Of a stretch of DNA of 64,000 nucleotides, positions 28,901 to 35,499 are shown piece by piece; within the stretch, counting starts at the first letter, position 1, and each line of letters opens with the position of its first letter. The translations under genes were made by a program, and so were the position numbers. The notes beneath the pieces were generated by a model. The model was not told the DNA's origin. It worked only from the letters and a program-made list of their open reading frames with translations, and did not search any database. Source of the stretch: Ceratotherium simum simum (Eukaryota; Chordata; Mammalia; Perissodactyla; Rhinocerotidae); contig NW_004454175.1 of NCBI RefSeq assembly GCF_000283155.1, positions 6,172,174-6,236,173 of the forward strand, in the 5' to 3' direction.

Positions 28901-31900
28901 CATAAATTATTTTTAACGGTCATAGCTAAGTGAAATAACTGAAGTCCTACCATGAATGCATGATGAACATTAACCGGAACATTTCTAGATGTTTCATCTT
29001 AACACGATTATGCTAAGGTACAATATATACCTAAATATTCTGATAACTATAAAGGGTTATGAAGTGTAAAGGATAGCAGTAATAGCAAAGGCAGCACTTC
29101 AAAATAATGTGATTTCAATTCAGTTTTCCATTTTATAAACTTTGATTCTACTTAGTATTTGAGATATTAGAACTATGCCCTCTCACCTAAAAAATTACAT
29201 AAAACCTAGATTTATTTACTAGAAACTCTAGAACAGTCACTCAAGGACAATTCATCCTCGAGCCCACTCAAGTCATATTGTTTATAAAAATCATCAAAAA
29301 GCTGTTCATCCTAAAATTAGGAACCTAAGAGCTAAACAATTTTTAAAACTTATTATAAAAAATTTAAATTGCATTTGGAACACATAAAACTACTTACCTG
29401 TCTTCTGGAGAAGAAGTCCTCTGATATGAATTATAGTTTTCCCTTCTGTCATGACCAGAAGAATGCTTTTAAAGGGAAAAAAAGAGGGGGAGGGGGCATT
29501 TAAAAATTATGTTAAAAAACATATGGACAATGAAATATGTATTTTGGAAATTTGGAAGAACTTTAGAAATTATTTTAAAACATTTTTTTTTTTAATCATA
29601 AGAATAAATGTTACCTAAACAGTATAACAGATAAAACAAAATTTTCAAGCCATCTGAGGTAAATGTCTATGGCAGATACCTGTTTTCACTATGAACCAAA
29701 TACTTTTTTTAACCAAAAAGATTCAAGGTGGAAGAAAATAATTCTCAAATTTTCAATGCCACAATCGATATTTTATTCCTATGTAATAAGTTATATAGAA
29801 CACCATTTTTATATAGGCCTTCTGGTAAAAAACAAGACCAAGGGCCAGAGGTTTTCTAGCAAAAGCTCACTTTTGTGTTATGCTCAAGTCTTACAATACT
29901 GCACGCACCTCCTTATCTCCTTTGGCTTATAAAAACCACAACTTTAGTCTCAGTTATTAAATCTAGATAAAATAAATAGCTAGAAGAAACTGAATGAAAT
30001 ATATTTATGAAAATTCATTTTTGATTTCAGCAAACATTATTTGAGTGTCTGATAAGTAGGGCACTAAATGAGGATCTAAGGATTTGAGAAACATGACTCG
30101 TAAGATATAGCTCCTATGCCAGATCCTTTGAAAAATAACAGACACACAAATACATAACTTCAATGTAATATGTGATTGAAGGGACATGTGACATGAGACA
30201 GAGATACGAACCATCCAGTTTGATAACTTAAAAATCTACATACAGTTAAGAAGCCAAAATATTTATCTGTATAAATAGGTCAATTTTTTCATACCACTGG
30301 TCAACATCATATTGACAAGCTTCTTTTTTTTTTAAGAAATAAAATAATTTTGGGCCAGCCCGGTGGCGCAAGCAGTTAAGTGCACACGCTCCGCTGCAGC
30401 GGACCGGGGTCCGCCAGTTCGGATCCCGGGTGCGCACCAACGCACCGCTTGTCGGGCCATGCTGTGGCGGCGTCCCATATAGGGTAGAGGAAGACAGGCA
30501 TGGATGTTAGCCCAGGGCCAGTCTTCCTCAGCAAAAAAGAGGAGGATTGGCATATGTTAGCTCAGGGCTGATCTTCCTCACAAAAAAAAAAAGAAAGAAA
30601 GGAAAAATATTGTTTTTTTAAAGTATCTTAATCTTGAAATCTAAGGAAAAGTAAATCAACTAATAAGTAACTTGTTCTGCATACTTACACGCTTGCTTTC
30701 TTAATGGGAAAAAGATACATTTAAAAATAGAAAATTATACTGTACAGACATCTAAACAAGCTCCAATTTACTCTTATTTTACGACTATCTAATAAACAGC
30801 AGTTTGAGTCTAACATTCTCACAAGTAACTGCCAAACAGTCTCATTAACTACTGAAGTTTTTGAATAGTATACACAAACTAGACTAATCAATGTAGGTGA
30901 ACAAGCATATGATCAAATTTATAATTTACAGTAGCCATAGTTTGGCTGTTATTTTACAATTAATGAAACCATCTTAAAATCCCATTTCTAATGTGTTTAA
31001 GAAAGTTTTAAAAAATTATTTCACTTAGCAACACAATGAAGTAGAATTATTCAATATCTATGACACAGGTTTCCATAAAACTTGACATCAAGATCCTAAG
31101 CCAAATATGGAGCACGAGATTCATTCAATTCATGATAACATCAAACCTAGTATATACTGATCACCTACTGTAAGACCTAGCCCTTCCTGTGTAGACACTC
31201 TGGAGGACACGAAAGATAGGACAAACCCTCTAGGAACTTATGATTTTGCAGGAGAGAGATGGTTATAAAGATTTCCACAATTAAACATATCAGATTATAT
31301 GTTCCTGAGAGAGAGAGAGAAAAGAAGGAGAAGAGGAGGAGGAGAGAAGAGAGAGAGAACAATAAAACTGCATTGTCTACTTTTACTTTCACAAGCGCCA
31401 CAGTTATTATGATTACATTAGAGAGAAGGCCTCAATTCTGTGCTAATGATTTTAACACATCTCTGTAACATCTGTTGTGATCAAGAGGGAGAAACCAAAA
31501 ATACCGAAGTCGTGAATCAGGATTTCATAAATATGGTCAAGTTAACAAATGACTGGCACACATAGGAAGTGCTAACAGGAAATCTTGAGTCGGGAACAGT
31601 CACTGTGGTACAGAGTACTGAGGGATGACAGCGGGTAACAGGGCACTTAAATTGGGCTTGGTAGATGAATAAGATTTCACTAAGTGAAAAATCATTTTGA
31701 GGTGTGATCCAATTAATAATAACCTGAATTTCCCTATTTCCTTTATCATAGGGTTTTAGATTATAAATCAGAGCACTAGTTGAAAATAACAGATTATCAA
31801 AATTACCTTTAAAAATTCTCTAAATTATTAATTAAGCAAACAAATATGGTCACCGTGCAGTCACCTGTAGTCTCCAAGAATGTAGAGAGAGCAGTACGAG

Positions 31901-34074
31901 GAGGTGAGAGGAGCAGGGAGCCTGAGTCCAGAGGCTCTGGGCATCATTAGGCTCAGGGAACAAATGTTCAAGAGCAAGGGAGAGAAGCGGCTGAAGAGGT
32001 GGGGAGCTTGCTTCTAGCTAGCTAAGGAAGCTACAGTCAGGCTCAACGAGAAAACAAGGGATCCTCAACTGAAGCCTCCTGAACCCAACAGATGCGTCCT
32101 CAGAACATCAAGGGAAGTTCTGGGCTTCACCCGAGGTCAGAATGGGCCCAATCCAGCTAGCAGACCTGCTTGTGGCTAACAGGATGGAGAGAAGGAGGCG
32201 GACTAAACTGAGAACTGGCTGGGAGGGCCGAGCCACAAAGTGTGAAGGGCATGCTGACAGAAGACACCCACTCCTAGGCTGGGGCGATGTCACAGAGGCC
32301 CCATCAGGACCACAAGAGGGAAAGGTGGAGAAGCAGAGCCTAAGAGGAGCAGAAAGAGGATTCTCAGAAAGACGAAACACTTCTCCCTCTGTGTAAAAGG
32401 CTTCAGTCTAGATCTGAGTGCTCTTGTCCAACACGGCTCAGTCACGAGCCAGTGCCACACGAGCCAGTGCCACACAAGATGTCCTTTTCCTTTATGGCCC
32501 CAGCTCCTAACACAGTGGGCCAACTACTAGGCCCACAATTAATTAACTGTTTATGTGCCACTGGACCAATGAGCACACATCCCAAAGAGGCGACTGTAGA
32601 ACAATATAGCAAGGTATCCATTGACAGATGGGGCTAGCTTCAGAGACAGCGAGCGGCCTGCCAAAGGAGACACGCAAGCACAGGCCGGATGTCTACCTAG
32701 CAGGGAGGCTGGAGAGTGTCTTCTCATATTCAGTAGAATTTAGAAAAGATGGCAGCAGAGCCTGCCTCAGTCTGCAAGTCTATCAACTCAGTTTCCTAAG
32801 CACTTACCTGCACCAGGCCTTGTACCCGGTGCCTGCTGTTAAGGAGCTCACAGTCTACTGGTTCTCCTTAAAGGAGATTTAGGGGTGCAGAGCTGGTGGA
32901 GGAAAGGAAGGGAGAAGTGCCTGGATTTATAATTAAATAAAAATACACCTTCCCCTTTACTGACTGTGAGACCCAGGAAGGCACGTGCCTGCTTGTACAC
33001 CCATGCAGTTGAAAGAAAAGGAAGCAGAATGGTGTCCTCTCCTGCTAAGTCCACTCACAGGCAGAGGAGCAGTTTTGAAAGCAGATGGAGTTACTGGTTC
33101 CTGTTACTGCTCTGTCCTCATCTCCTATTATTCTCCCTTTCCCATAACCTGCTCCACCCACACTAGACTCTGTGCCTTTGCACTTGCTGTTCCCTCTGCC
33201 TAGCACACTCTTCCCCCAGACACCTGCATAGCTAACTTCCTCATATCCTTCAAGTCTCTGCTCAAATGGATACCTTTTCAGTGGGCCCTCTCTATTAAAA
33301 ATTGCAACCCCCAATGCTACTGATGAACCTTACCTTATTTCTTTCCTCCATAGCACAAGTCTAGCACTTAACACTCTAACATACTATATAATTTACTTAT
33401 ACGTATTAAGTCTATGATTTATTTTCCGTCTTCCCCCACTAGAATGCAAACTCCATGAGAGCAATGATTTCTGTTTTGTTCACTGTTTTACCCAAAGTGC
33501 TTAGAACAGTCACTGGGACATAGTAAGAATTCAGTATTTGTTGAATAAATGAATGTATAATGACTAAAGTAAAGGACAGCACAGATTAAAGAGCTCATTT
33601 AAGCATATGAAACATGCAACAAAAGGCTCACTTGGAGACAGACATGCAAGAACGGTGCCCAACTGAGGAAGGAAATAGCTGTCTTCCATTTCATGCTCAG
33701 TCAGGAAAGCATGCTCTTTAAGAACGGTGGATTTCCTGCCCTGTTATTTATTTTTCTTTTGCATGTGCTCACTCACAGGCACTTTCTTGATTCATGTAGG
33801 CACTGAGGTGTATGTGTGTGTATCTGTACATGTGTGTAACACACACACCTGTATGTTCTCTCAACTGCCTTCTTGCACACTATTAACCCCATCTGACCAA
33901 GTATCTACATTTGAAATTGTGTAAGTTAGATGCGCATATATATATAATGCCACTCCACTGTCTGGTTCTAATGTCCTAATTATATAAATGCATTTTTGTT
34001 TAGGTAATTGATTACAAGTTTACGTTCTTTAAGTATCAAACACTTACTTTTACCTGTGCCACACTACTTTTCAT
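1748..34074 (-). CDS. CWC22: CWC22 spliceosome-associated protein (5' two thirds of CDS, 15 coding exons)
   Basis: CWC22 is a nuclear spliceosome component. Its MIF4G domain binds the DEAD-box helicase eIF4A3 and brings it to the spliceosome, which is required for exon junction complex assembly and efficient splicing. Join on the minus strand, 5' to 3': 34074-34054, 29465-29398, 28046-27936, 25034-24789, 21603-21475, 19707-19539, 19177-19124, 17066-16931, 16835-16629, 16544-16482, 12366-12262, 10971-10890, 6642-6582, 2643-2566, 1900-1748. These total 1,683 nt (561 codons) with every intron phase agreeing and no internal stop, so the gene looks intact. Layout: Arg/Ser/Glu/Asp-rich N-terminus (about 1-120), MIF4G (about 160-350), acidic linker (about 402-436), MA3 (about 450 onward). 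The start is supported by an in-frame TAG upstream in the same exon and an A at -3. The known family member is about 900 residues; the last exons lie left of this window. Identity rests on my recognition of the protein family. Confidence 0.95.
1901..2565. other. CWC22 intron 15, no further feature
   Basis: AT-rich intron sequence. No repeat family or extra exon was recognised. Confidence 0.5.
2566..2643 (-). CDS. CWC22: CWC22 exon 15 (residues 485-510, MA3)
   Basis: A 78-nt phase 0/0 exon encoding [20 protein letters not shown] and then F-G-L-L-A-G. Acceptor TTCCACATAG, donor GTGAGT. Confidence 0.95.
3515..3625 (-). repeat. MIR fragment
   Basis: TTTCACAGATGAAGAAACTTAG followed by a decayed core is the antisense MIR signature. 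Short and old. Confidence 0.4.
3938..4165. mobile_element. non-autonomous hAT-type DNA transposon
   Basis: Carries the paired signature TGCTGTCCAGCATGATAGCC, then ACTAGCCACATTT, then ACTGTACTGGACAGTGCAG, ending in a TTCTACTGGACA-type terminus. The GTAGCCACTAGCCACAT-type palindromic core identifies a common mammalian MER element. The same family recurs near 39.75 and 61.65 kb. Confidence 0.6.
4170..5020. other. CWC22 intron 14, no further feature
   Basis: Strongly AT-rich sequence with ATTTAATATTTTAAT-like short palindromes near 4605-4635. No gene or named repeat seen. Confidence 0.4.
5028..5245. mobile_element. hAT-type MER element (GTTGGCAAACT family)
   Basis: It begins AAAGGTTGGCAAACTTTTTT, followed by AAAAGGCCAAACAGAAAATA and TTTTAGGCTTTGGAGGCCAT, and ends GTTGGCCAATCCCTG, the inverted counterpart of its start. 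A second copy lies at 24,170-24,400. Confidence 0.6.
5275..5636 (+). mobile_element. LTR fragment of an endogenous retrovirus
   Basis: It has a promoter-like order on the plus strand: CCAAT-type boxes (GCCAATGAGAG, TCCAATGGACTC), TATAAAAG near 5490, then GAATAAAT near 5570 as a polyadenylation signal, ending near TGTAACA. No internal retroviral genes adjoin it. Five-prime limit and family are uncertain. Confidence 0.55.
5995..6112 (+). repeat. LINE2 3' end
   Basis: Decayed L2 3' end: CACCTTGCAGAGTGCCCGAC, then TTGTTGAATGAATTAATGAATG. Confidence 0.5.
6582..6642 (-). CDS. CWC22: CWC22 exon 14 (residues 464-484, MA3)
   Basis: A 61-nt exon encoding [20 protein letters not shown]. Acceptor TCTCTACAG, donor GTAAGT. 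It brings the frame back to phase 0. Confidence 0.95.
6795..6960 (+). repeat. L1 3'UTR-derived fragment
   Basis: GACATGGATGAACCCTGAA, then GTGAAAGAAGTCAGACACAA, then AATAGGCAAATCCATAGACA is the well-known order of the old L1 3' region. Confidence 0.65.
6961..7786. other. CWC22 intron 13 segment, no further feature
   Basis: AT-rich intron sequence without a recognised element. Confidence 0.4.
7787..8026 (+). mobile_element. ERE SINE
   Basis: GGGGCTGGCCCGGTAGCGTAG start, GGGTTCGGATCCCGGG B-box region, and two tail blocks ending TTAGCTCAGGGCTAATCTTC and a poly-A. Imperfect flanking duplication: AAAATCTTTGGTGA before and AAAGTATTTGGTGA after. Confidence 0.88.
8040..10340. other. CWC22 intron 13 segment, mostly unassigned
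   Basis: AT-rich. The part at about 8660-9060 resembles an old interspersed repeat (ATATCCGACCACTTGCCCAC, GGTGGCATAAACTGGACATT) whose family I cannot name. The rest shows nothing distinctive. Confidence 0.35.
10352..10603 (-). mobile_element. ERE-related SINE, older copy
   Basis: It reads as the complement of the ERE layout. Tail block GAGCTAACATCTGTGCCAGT comes first and the tRNA-like head CTTTAACCACTCGGCCATAG last. It is more diverged than the other copies. It lies about 285 bp downstream of exon 13 in the sense orientation of the gene. Confidence 0.8.
10890..10971 (-). CDS. CWC22: CWC22 exon 13 (residues 437-464, start of MA3)
   Basis: An 82-nt exon encoding [26 protein letters not shown], the first helix of the MA3 domain. 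Acceptor TTTCAG, donor GTAAGA; it ends in phase 2. Confidence 0.95.
10972..12261. other. CWC22 intron 12
   Basis: AT-rich except for the hAT element listed at 12,024-12,202. No other feature is seen. Confidence 0.45.
12024..12202. mobile_element. MER20-like hAT element
   Basis: It starts AGGGTTTTTCAACCTTGGCA, contains TGACATTTTGGGCTGAATAA and TTTAACAGCATCCCTAGGCT, and ends AGATTGAGAACCATTG, the inverted match of its start. It ends 60 bp from exon 12. Confidence 0.65.
12262..12366 (-). CDS. CWC22: CWC22 exon 12 (acidic linker, residues 402-437)
   Basis: A 105-nt exon encoding [18 protein letters not shown] followed by an almost unbroken Glu/Asp run of about 17 residues. It is the flexible acidic linker between MIF4G and MA3. 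The coding strand is a GAG/GAA purine repeat, which makes length variation likely. Acceptor TTCTTTTAG, donor GTAAAAG. Confidence 0.95.
12367..13773. other. CWC22 intron 11, left part
   Basis: No clear element. A short moderately GC-rich patch lies at about 13,510-13,620, with an 84-codon open frame of no recognisable content. Confidence 0.4.
13774..15195 (+). mobile_element. hAT-Charlie-type DNA transposon with transposase remnant
   Basis: It begins CAGTGGTTTCAAAGTACATC. It ends with GGGATCCCGAGACCAAAGAG and then TTTAAGAAATCCTG, whose complement resembles the start, giving terminal inverted repeats. Near 14,760-14,855 one frame reads [20 protein letters not shown], typical of the hAT dimerisation domain at the transposase C-terminus. 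The reading frame is broken upstream of this, so it is a dead element. It sits in the largest coding-region intron between exons 12 and 11. The 8-bp flanks do not match each other. Confidence 0.75.
15205..16480. other. CWC22 intron 11, right part
   Basis: AT-rich. A weak MIR-like core lies at 15,890-15,945 (TAACTTGTTCCAGGTCACTT). A tandem-like ATTATA run lies at about 15,695-15,735. Confidence 0.4.
16482..16544 (-). CDS. CWC22: CWC22 exon 11 (residues 381-402)
   Basis: A 63-nt phase 1/1 exon encoding [20 protein letters not shown]. Acceptor TTTTTTAAG, donor GTATGTAG. It is separated from exon 10 by an 84-bp intron, one of the shortest in the gene. Confidence 0.95.
16629..16835 (-). CDS. CWC22: CWC22 exon 10 (residues 312-381, end of MIF4G)
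   Basis: A 207-nt exon encoding [20 protein letters not shown] followed by the acidic [11 protein letters not shown] and N-P-E-D-V-L. It covers the last helices of the MIF4G domain and the linker after it. Acceptor CTTTAG, donor GTAAGT, phase 1 at both ends. Confidence 0.95.
16931..17066 (-). CDS. CWC22: CWC22 exon 9 (residues 267-312, MIF4G)
   Basis: A 136-nt exon encoding [11 protein letters not shown] through [10 protein letters not shown]. Acceptor ATTTAAG, donor GTAAGT. The following intron is only 95 bp. Confidence 0.95.
17067..17486. other. CWC22 intron 8, left part
   Basis: AT-rich sequence with no element recognised. Confidence 0.4.
17487..17676 (-). mobile_element. ERE-related SINE with target site duplication
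   Basis: Minus orientation: GCTAAGGAAGATTAGTCCTG and GAGCTAACATCCACGGCCAA come first, with the head CTAGGCCACCGGGGCTGGCCC last. Flanked by AATACAGTTCTTTT (17473-17486) and AATATGATTCTTTT (17677-17690). Confidence 0.85.
17691..19123. other. CWC22 intron 8, right part
   Basis: AT-rich, with no gene or named repeat seen. Confidence 0.4.
19124..19177 (-). CDS. CWC22: CWC22 exon 8 (residues 249-266, MIF4G)
   Basis: A 54-nt exon that keeps frame on both sides (phase 0/0). It encodes [18 protein letters not shown]. Acceptor TTTTCAG, donor GTAAGT. Skipping it would remove 18 MIF4G residues without a frameshift. Confidence 0.94.
19178..19538. other. CWC22 intron 7
   Basis: A 361-bp intron between two MIF4G exons, with no element inside. 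Confidence 0.6.
19539..19707 (-). CDS. CWC22: CWC22 exon 7 (residues 192-248, MIF4G)
   Basis: A 169-nt exon encoding [17 protein letters not shown] through [11 protein letters not shown], the helical core of the MIF4G domain, nearly as I recall the human protein. Acceptor TTGAACAG, donor GTATAT (weaker than consensus). It enters at phase 2 and leaves at phase 0. Confidence 0.95.
19708..20666. other. CWC22 intron 6, left part
   Basis: AT-rich sequence with nothing recognised. Confidence 0.4.
20667..20906 (-). mobile_element. ERE SINE with target site duplication
   Basis: A poly-T start, then GAGGAAGATTAGCCCTGAGC and its second block, ending ACCACTGGGCTGGCCC. Flanked by CTCCAATTGTTTT and CTCCAATGGTTTT (20907-20919), one mismatch. 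Confidence 0.9.
20920..21474. other. CWC22 intron 6, right part
   Basis: AT-rich sequence with nothing recognised. Confidence 0.4.
21475..21603 (-). CDS. CWC22: CWC22 exon 6 (residues 149-192, start of MIF4G)
   Basis: A 129-nt exon encoding [12 protein letters not shown] through N-I-V-R-G-R, phase 2/2. N169 and K170 here correspond by position to the human Asn171/Lys172 pair reported to be needed for eIF4A3 binding. The offset of two fits the shorter exon 3. Acceptor TTTTTAG, donor GTAAGC. Confidence 0.94.
21604..24788 (-). other. CWC22: CWC22 intron 5, a GC-AG intron
   Basis: It begins GCATGT at 24788-24783 and ends TTTTTAG at 21610-21604. The frame between exons 5 and 6 only works with this GC donor; the nearest GT, four bases on, would shift the frame. 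It holds a hAT-type element (24,170-24,400) and a possible decayed hAT end near 22,780-22,845 (GGTCTGTTGGTTAAGAACCC). Otherwise nothing was recognised. Confidence 0.88.
24170..24400. mobile_element. hAT-type MER element (GTTGGCAAACT family), second copy
   Basis: It begins CAGGGGTTGGCAAACTATAC, contains ATAAAGTTTCACTGGAAATT and CAGAGTTGAGTAGCTGCAAT, and ends AAAGTTTACCGATTCCTG, the inverted match of its start. Longer and more complete than the copy at 5,028. Confidence 0.7.
24789..25034 (-). CDS. CWC22: CWC22 exon 5 (residues 67-149), ends at a GC donor
   Basis: A 246-nt exon after the acceptor AATTGCAG. It encodes a basic, nuclear-localisation-like stretch ([14 protein letters not shown]) and a Lys-rich K-K-K-K-D-E. 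It then gives the conserved entry to the MIF4G domain, [19 protein letters not shown], followed by I-T-D-K-N. The donor is AACAG followed by GCATGT, so the intron begins with GC. Open sequence continues past the donor but is intronic. Confidence 0.93.
25035..26155. other. CWC22 intron 4, left part
   Basis: About 25,130-25,570 resembles an ancient LINE-like repeat (AAAGGCAAGCAACAGACTTTAAG, then GTGATAGTGACATGAAAGTA). Its family is not assigned. The rest is AT-rich and unassigned. Confidence 0.35.
26156..26405 (+). mobile_element. ERE SINE with target site duplication
   Basis: GGGCCAGGCCTGTGGTGTAGTGG head, a TTTCAGATCCCGGG region in place of the B box, both tail blocks and an A-rich end. A perfect 12-bp flank AAGAGACTTGAG lies at 26144-26155 and 26406-26417. 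Confidence 0.92.
26925..27125 (+). repeat. MIR
   Basis: GGCTTTGGAGTCAGAATTGA, then TTCAAACCCCAGTTTCATCA, then CTTTCCTTATTTGTAAATTG is the MIR core order, plus sense. Confidence 0.7.
27630..27840 (+). repeat. MIR
   Basis: GCTTGGGCTCTAGAATCAGA, then TAAGCCTCAGTTTCTTCAGC, then TTGCCACGAGGAGTTAATTC, plus sense. Confidence 0.72.
27936..28046 (-). CDS. CWC22: CWC22 exon 4 (residues 30-67)
   Basis: A 111-nt exon in phase 2/2. It encodes part of the charged N-terminal region rich in Arg, Asp, Ser and Tyr ([11 protein letters not shown], then S-M-E-S-R). The acceptor is TGTTAG and the donor is GTTAGTAT, a slightly unusual +3 T. This region is predicted disordered and lies outside the eIF4A3-binding domain. 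Confidence 0.93.
28047..29397. other. CWC22 intron 3
   Basis: No mobile element recognised. A short GT/CA-rich run is present at 28,675-28,715. Confidence 0.45.
29398..29465 (-). CDS. CWC22: CWC22 exon 3 (residues 8-30)
   Basis: It encodes [10 protein letters not shown] and so on to S-P-E-D-R, ending in phase 2 before GTAAGTA. The only usable acceptor is the AAAAG immediately before CATTC, preceded by a pyrimidine tract. As I recall the human protein, residues Ile-Lys-Pro stand where this one has His, so two residues appear to be missing here. See the finding on this acceptor. Confidence 0.9.
29466..30351. other. CWC22 intron 2, left part
   Basis: AT-rich sequence with no element recognised. 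Confidence 0.4.
30352..30602 (+). mobile_element. ERE SINE
   Basis: GGGCCAGCCCGGTGGCGCAAG head, a CAGTTCGGATCCCGGG B-box region, GGCGGCGTCCCATATAGGG, both tail blocks and poly-A. The head matches what I know of younger equid copies. No convincing flanking duplication was seen. Confidence 0.9.
31306..31362. repeat. GA-rich simple repeat
   Basis: A run of GAGA and AGGAGG units, almost pure purine for about 55 bases on the plus strand. Confidence 0.8.
31363..33089. other. CWC22 intron 2, GC-richer stretch
   Basis: From about 31,860 to 33,050 the base composition is more balanced than the surroundings, and several overlapping short open frames occur on both strands. None resembles a protein I know and no repeat was named. 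Confidence 0.35.
33090..33560 (+). repeat. LINE2, long 3' portion
   Basis: A well-preserved L2 3' end in order: TGTGCCTTTGCACTTGCTGT, TCAAGTCTCTGCTCAAATGG, CCCACTAGAATGCAAACTCC, GGGACATAGTAAGAATTCAG, TTGTTGAATAAATGAATG. Confidence 0.8.
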
Positions 34075-34187
34075 CTTTTGTTGCCAGTTGATCCGATAAA
34101 TCAAAGACTCTTTAAGCTGGTCCAACTAACAAGTACCAAATGGTATGAATTCCTTGACAGTTTACTTTTTCTGTCTGCAAGCGTCAC
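34054..34187 (-). CDS. CWC22: CWC22 exon 2 (5'UTR plus residues 1-7)
   Basis: The acceptor TTTTATAG lies at 34188-34195 and the donor GTAAAAG at 34053. The ATG is at 34074-34072, and the exon encodes M-K-S-S-V-A-Q before the donor, phase 0. The 113-nt untranslated part contains no other ATG and has an in-frame TAG upstream of the start, which fixes this Met as the first usable one. The -3 base is A and the +4 base is A, a moderate start context. Confidence 0.93.
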
Positions 34188-35499
34188 CTATAAAATATAC
34201 CAAAGAAAGCTTTGTTAACACTGATAAAATGTATGTGAAATAACAACATATTATTCACACACAATGAACATCTGACCACGTTATTTTTCTTAATCAATAG
34301 GCACAGATATAATCAATAATTAAATAAAAATTTTAAAAATCCTTAAATAGTTCCACATAATGTATAAAGAATACATATTAGGAGAAAAGACTGAACAAGA
34401 AAGCAAATAATAACAAGGTCTTATTAAGTACCATAAAGTACTTTATTCTAATGACTGAGAGCAACAAAAGTTAACTTAACTGATGTCAGATTACTTTATT
34501 CAAATTGTTCTCAGTGAGGGAGACCTACACCTACATCATAAAACAGTATTGTAACATTATAAAAAACAAGTGAACAGAGGAAGCCATTACATAAGAGAAA
34601 CTCTATACAAACTGAGTATAAAATAGCCAATGTTTCTATATAAACTAAGAATGAAATAGCCAATGACCTTGTAATAATGATCACTCAGAAGTAAACATAC
34701 TCCACATGGAAATACAAAGTGCTAAACTAAAATAATCAGGTCTTAATGTGATCTATTAAAGGCACAAGACTTCAGATATATGGACGTATGAGAAGTAAAT
34801 ATTTGGCTCAGAATAAACCTAGTCATCAACATTAAATGCTGAAATAAAATGTCTTTCAATATCCATCTGATAAGTAAATTTTAGGAATTTTTGAAAAATG
34901 CTGAATTGATAGTTCAGACGAAACTGCCATTCAAGTATTTTATTGGAATTACACACCTAATGGTTTACGGAAATGGCACATCTAAATGGTTTATGCTTTA
35001 TGGTATGGTCTAAGGTAATAAAATTACAAAAATAAAATGAAATAGAAGAAAATAAAAGAAAAGAGGTAGAGAATATAGAGAAAGATCTGTGCTCAGTACC
35101 AAAATAATTGAATATGACTAGGAAAAAATTTTAATTTGAATGCCAGAAGGGATGTTACAGATTATCTGGTCCAATTCCCTCTTTTTAAAGATAAGAATAC
35201 TGAAGGTCAGATAAGTCATTTCAATGTCTTAAGCTATAATACCAGTTCGTGGTGGACCTCTAACTGGAAACCTAGCGTAAGGACACCCAATTAAGTATTC
35301 TTCTCACTAGCCCACACACACAAATAATCTCAACACTATAAAGTGATGTAGAGCTGCTATCATTTAATGCAGATTGGGATGTACACAAATCATTAAGTCA
35401 AGAAAAGTTTCTATTACAATGGTTAGCAGGGTGTCAAGGTTAGTAAAAGCAATATACACAAGATTCTTTACAAATTTATCAATCTATAAAATATAATTG
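34188..35499. other. CWC22 intron 1, left part
   Basis: AT-rich. A MIR-like antisense piece lies at about 35,150-35,300 (TTAAAGATAAGAATACTGAAGG, then ACCAGTTCGTGGTGGACCTC). No other element. Confidence 0.4.

Noticed and set aside
31306..31362. GA-rich tract as a coding repeat (Glu/Arg-rich frame)
   Set aside because: Simple-sequence repeat in an intron; the apparent coding frames on both strands are trivial.
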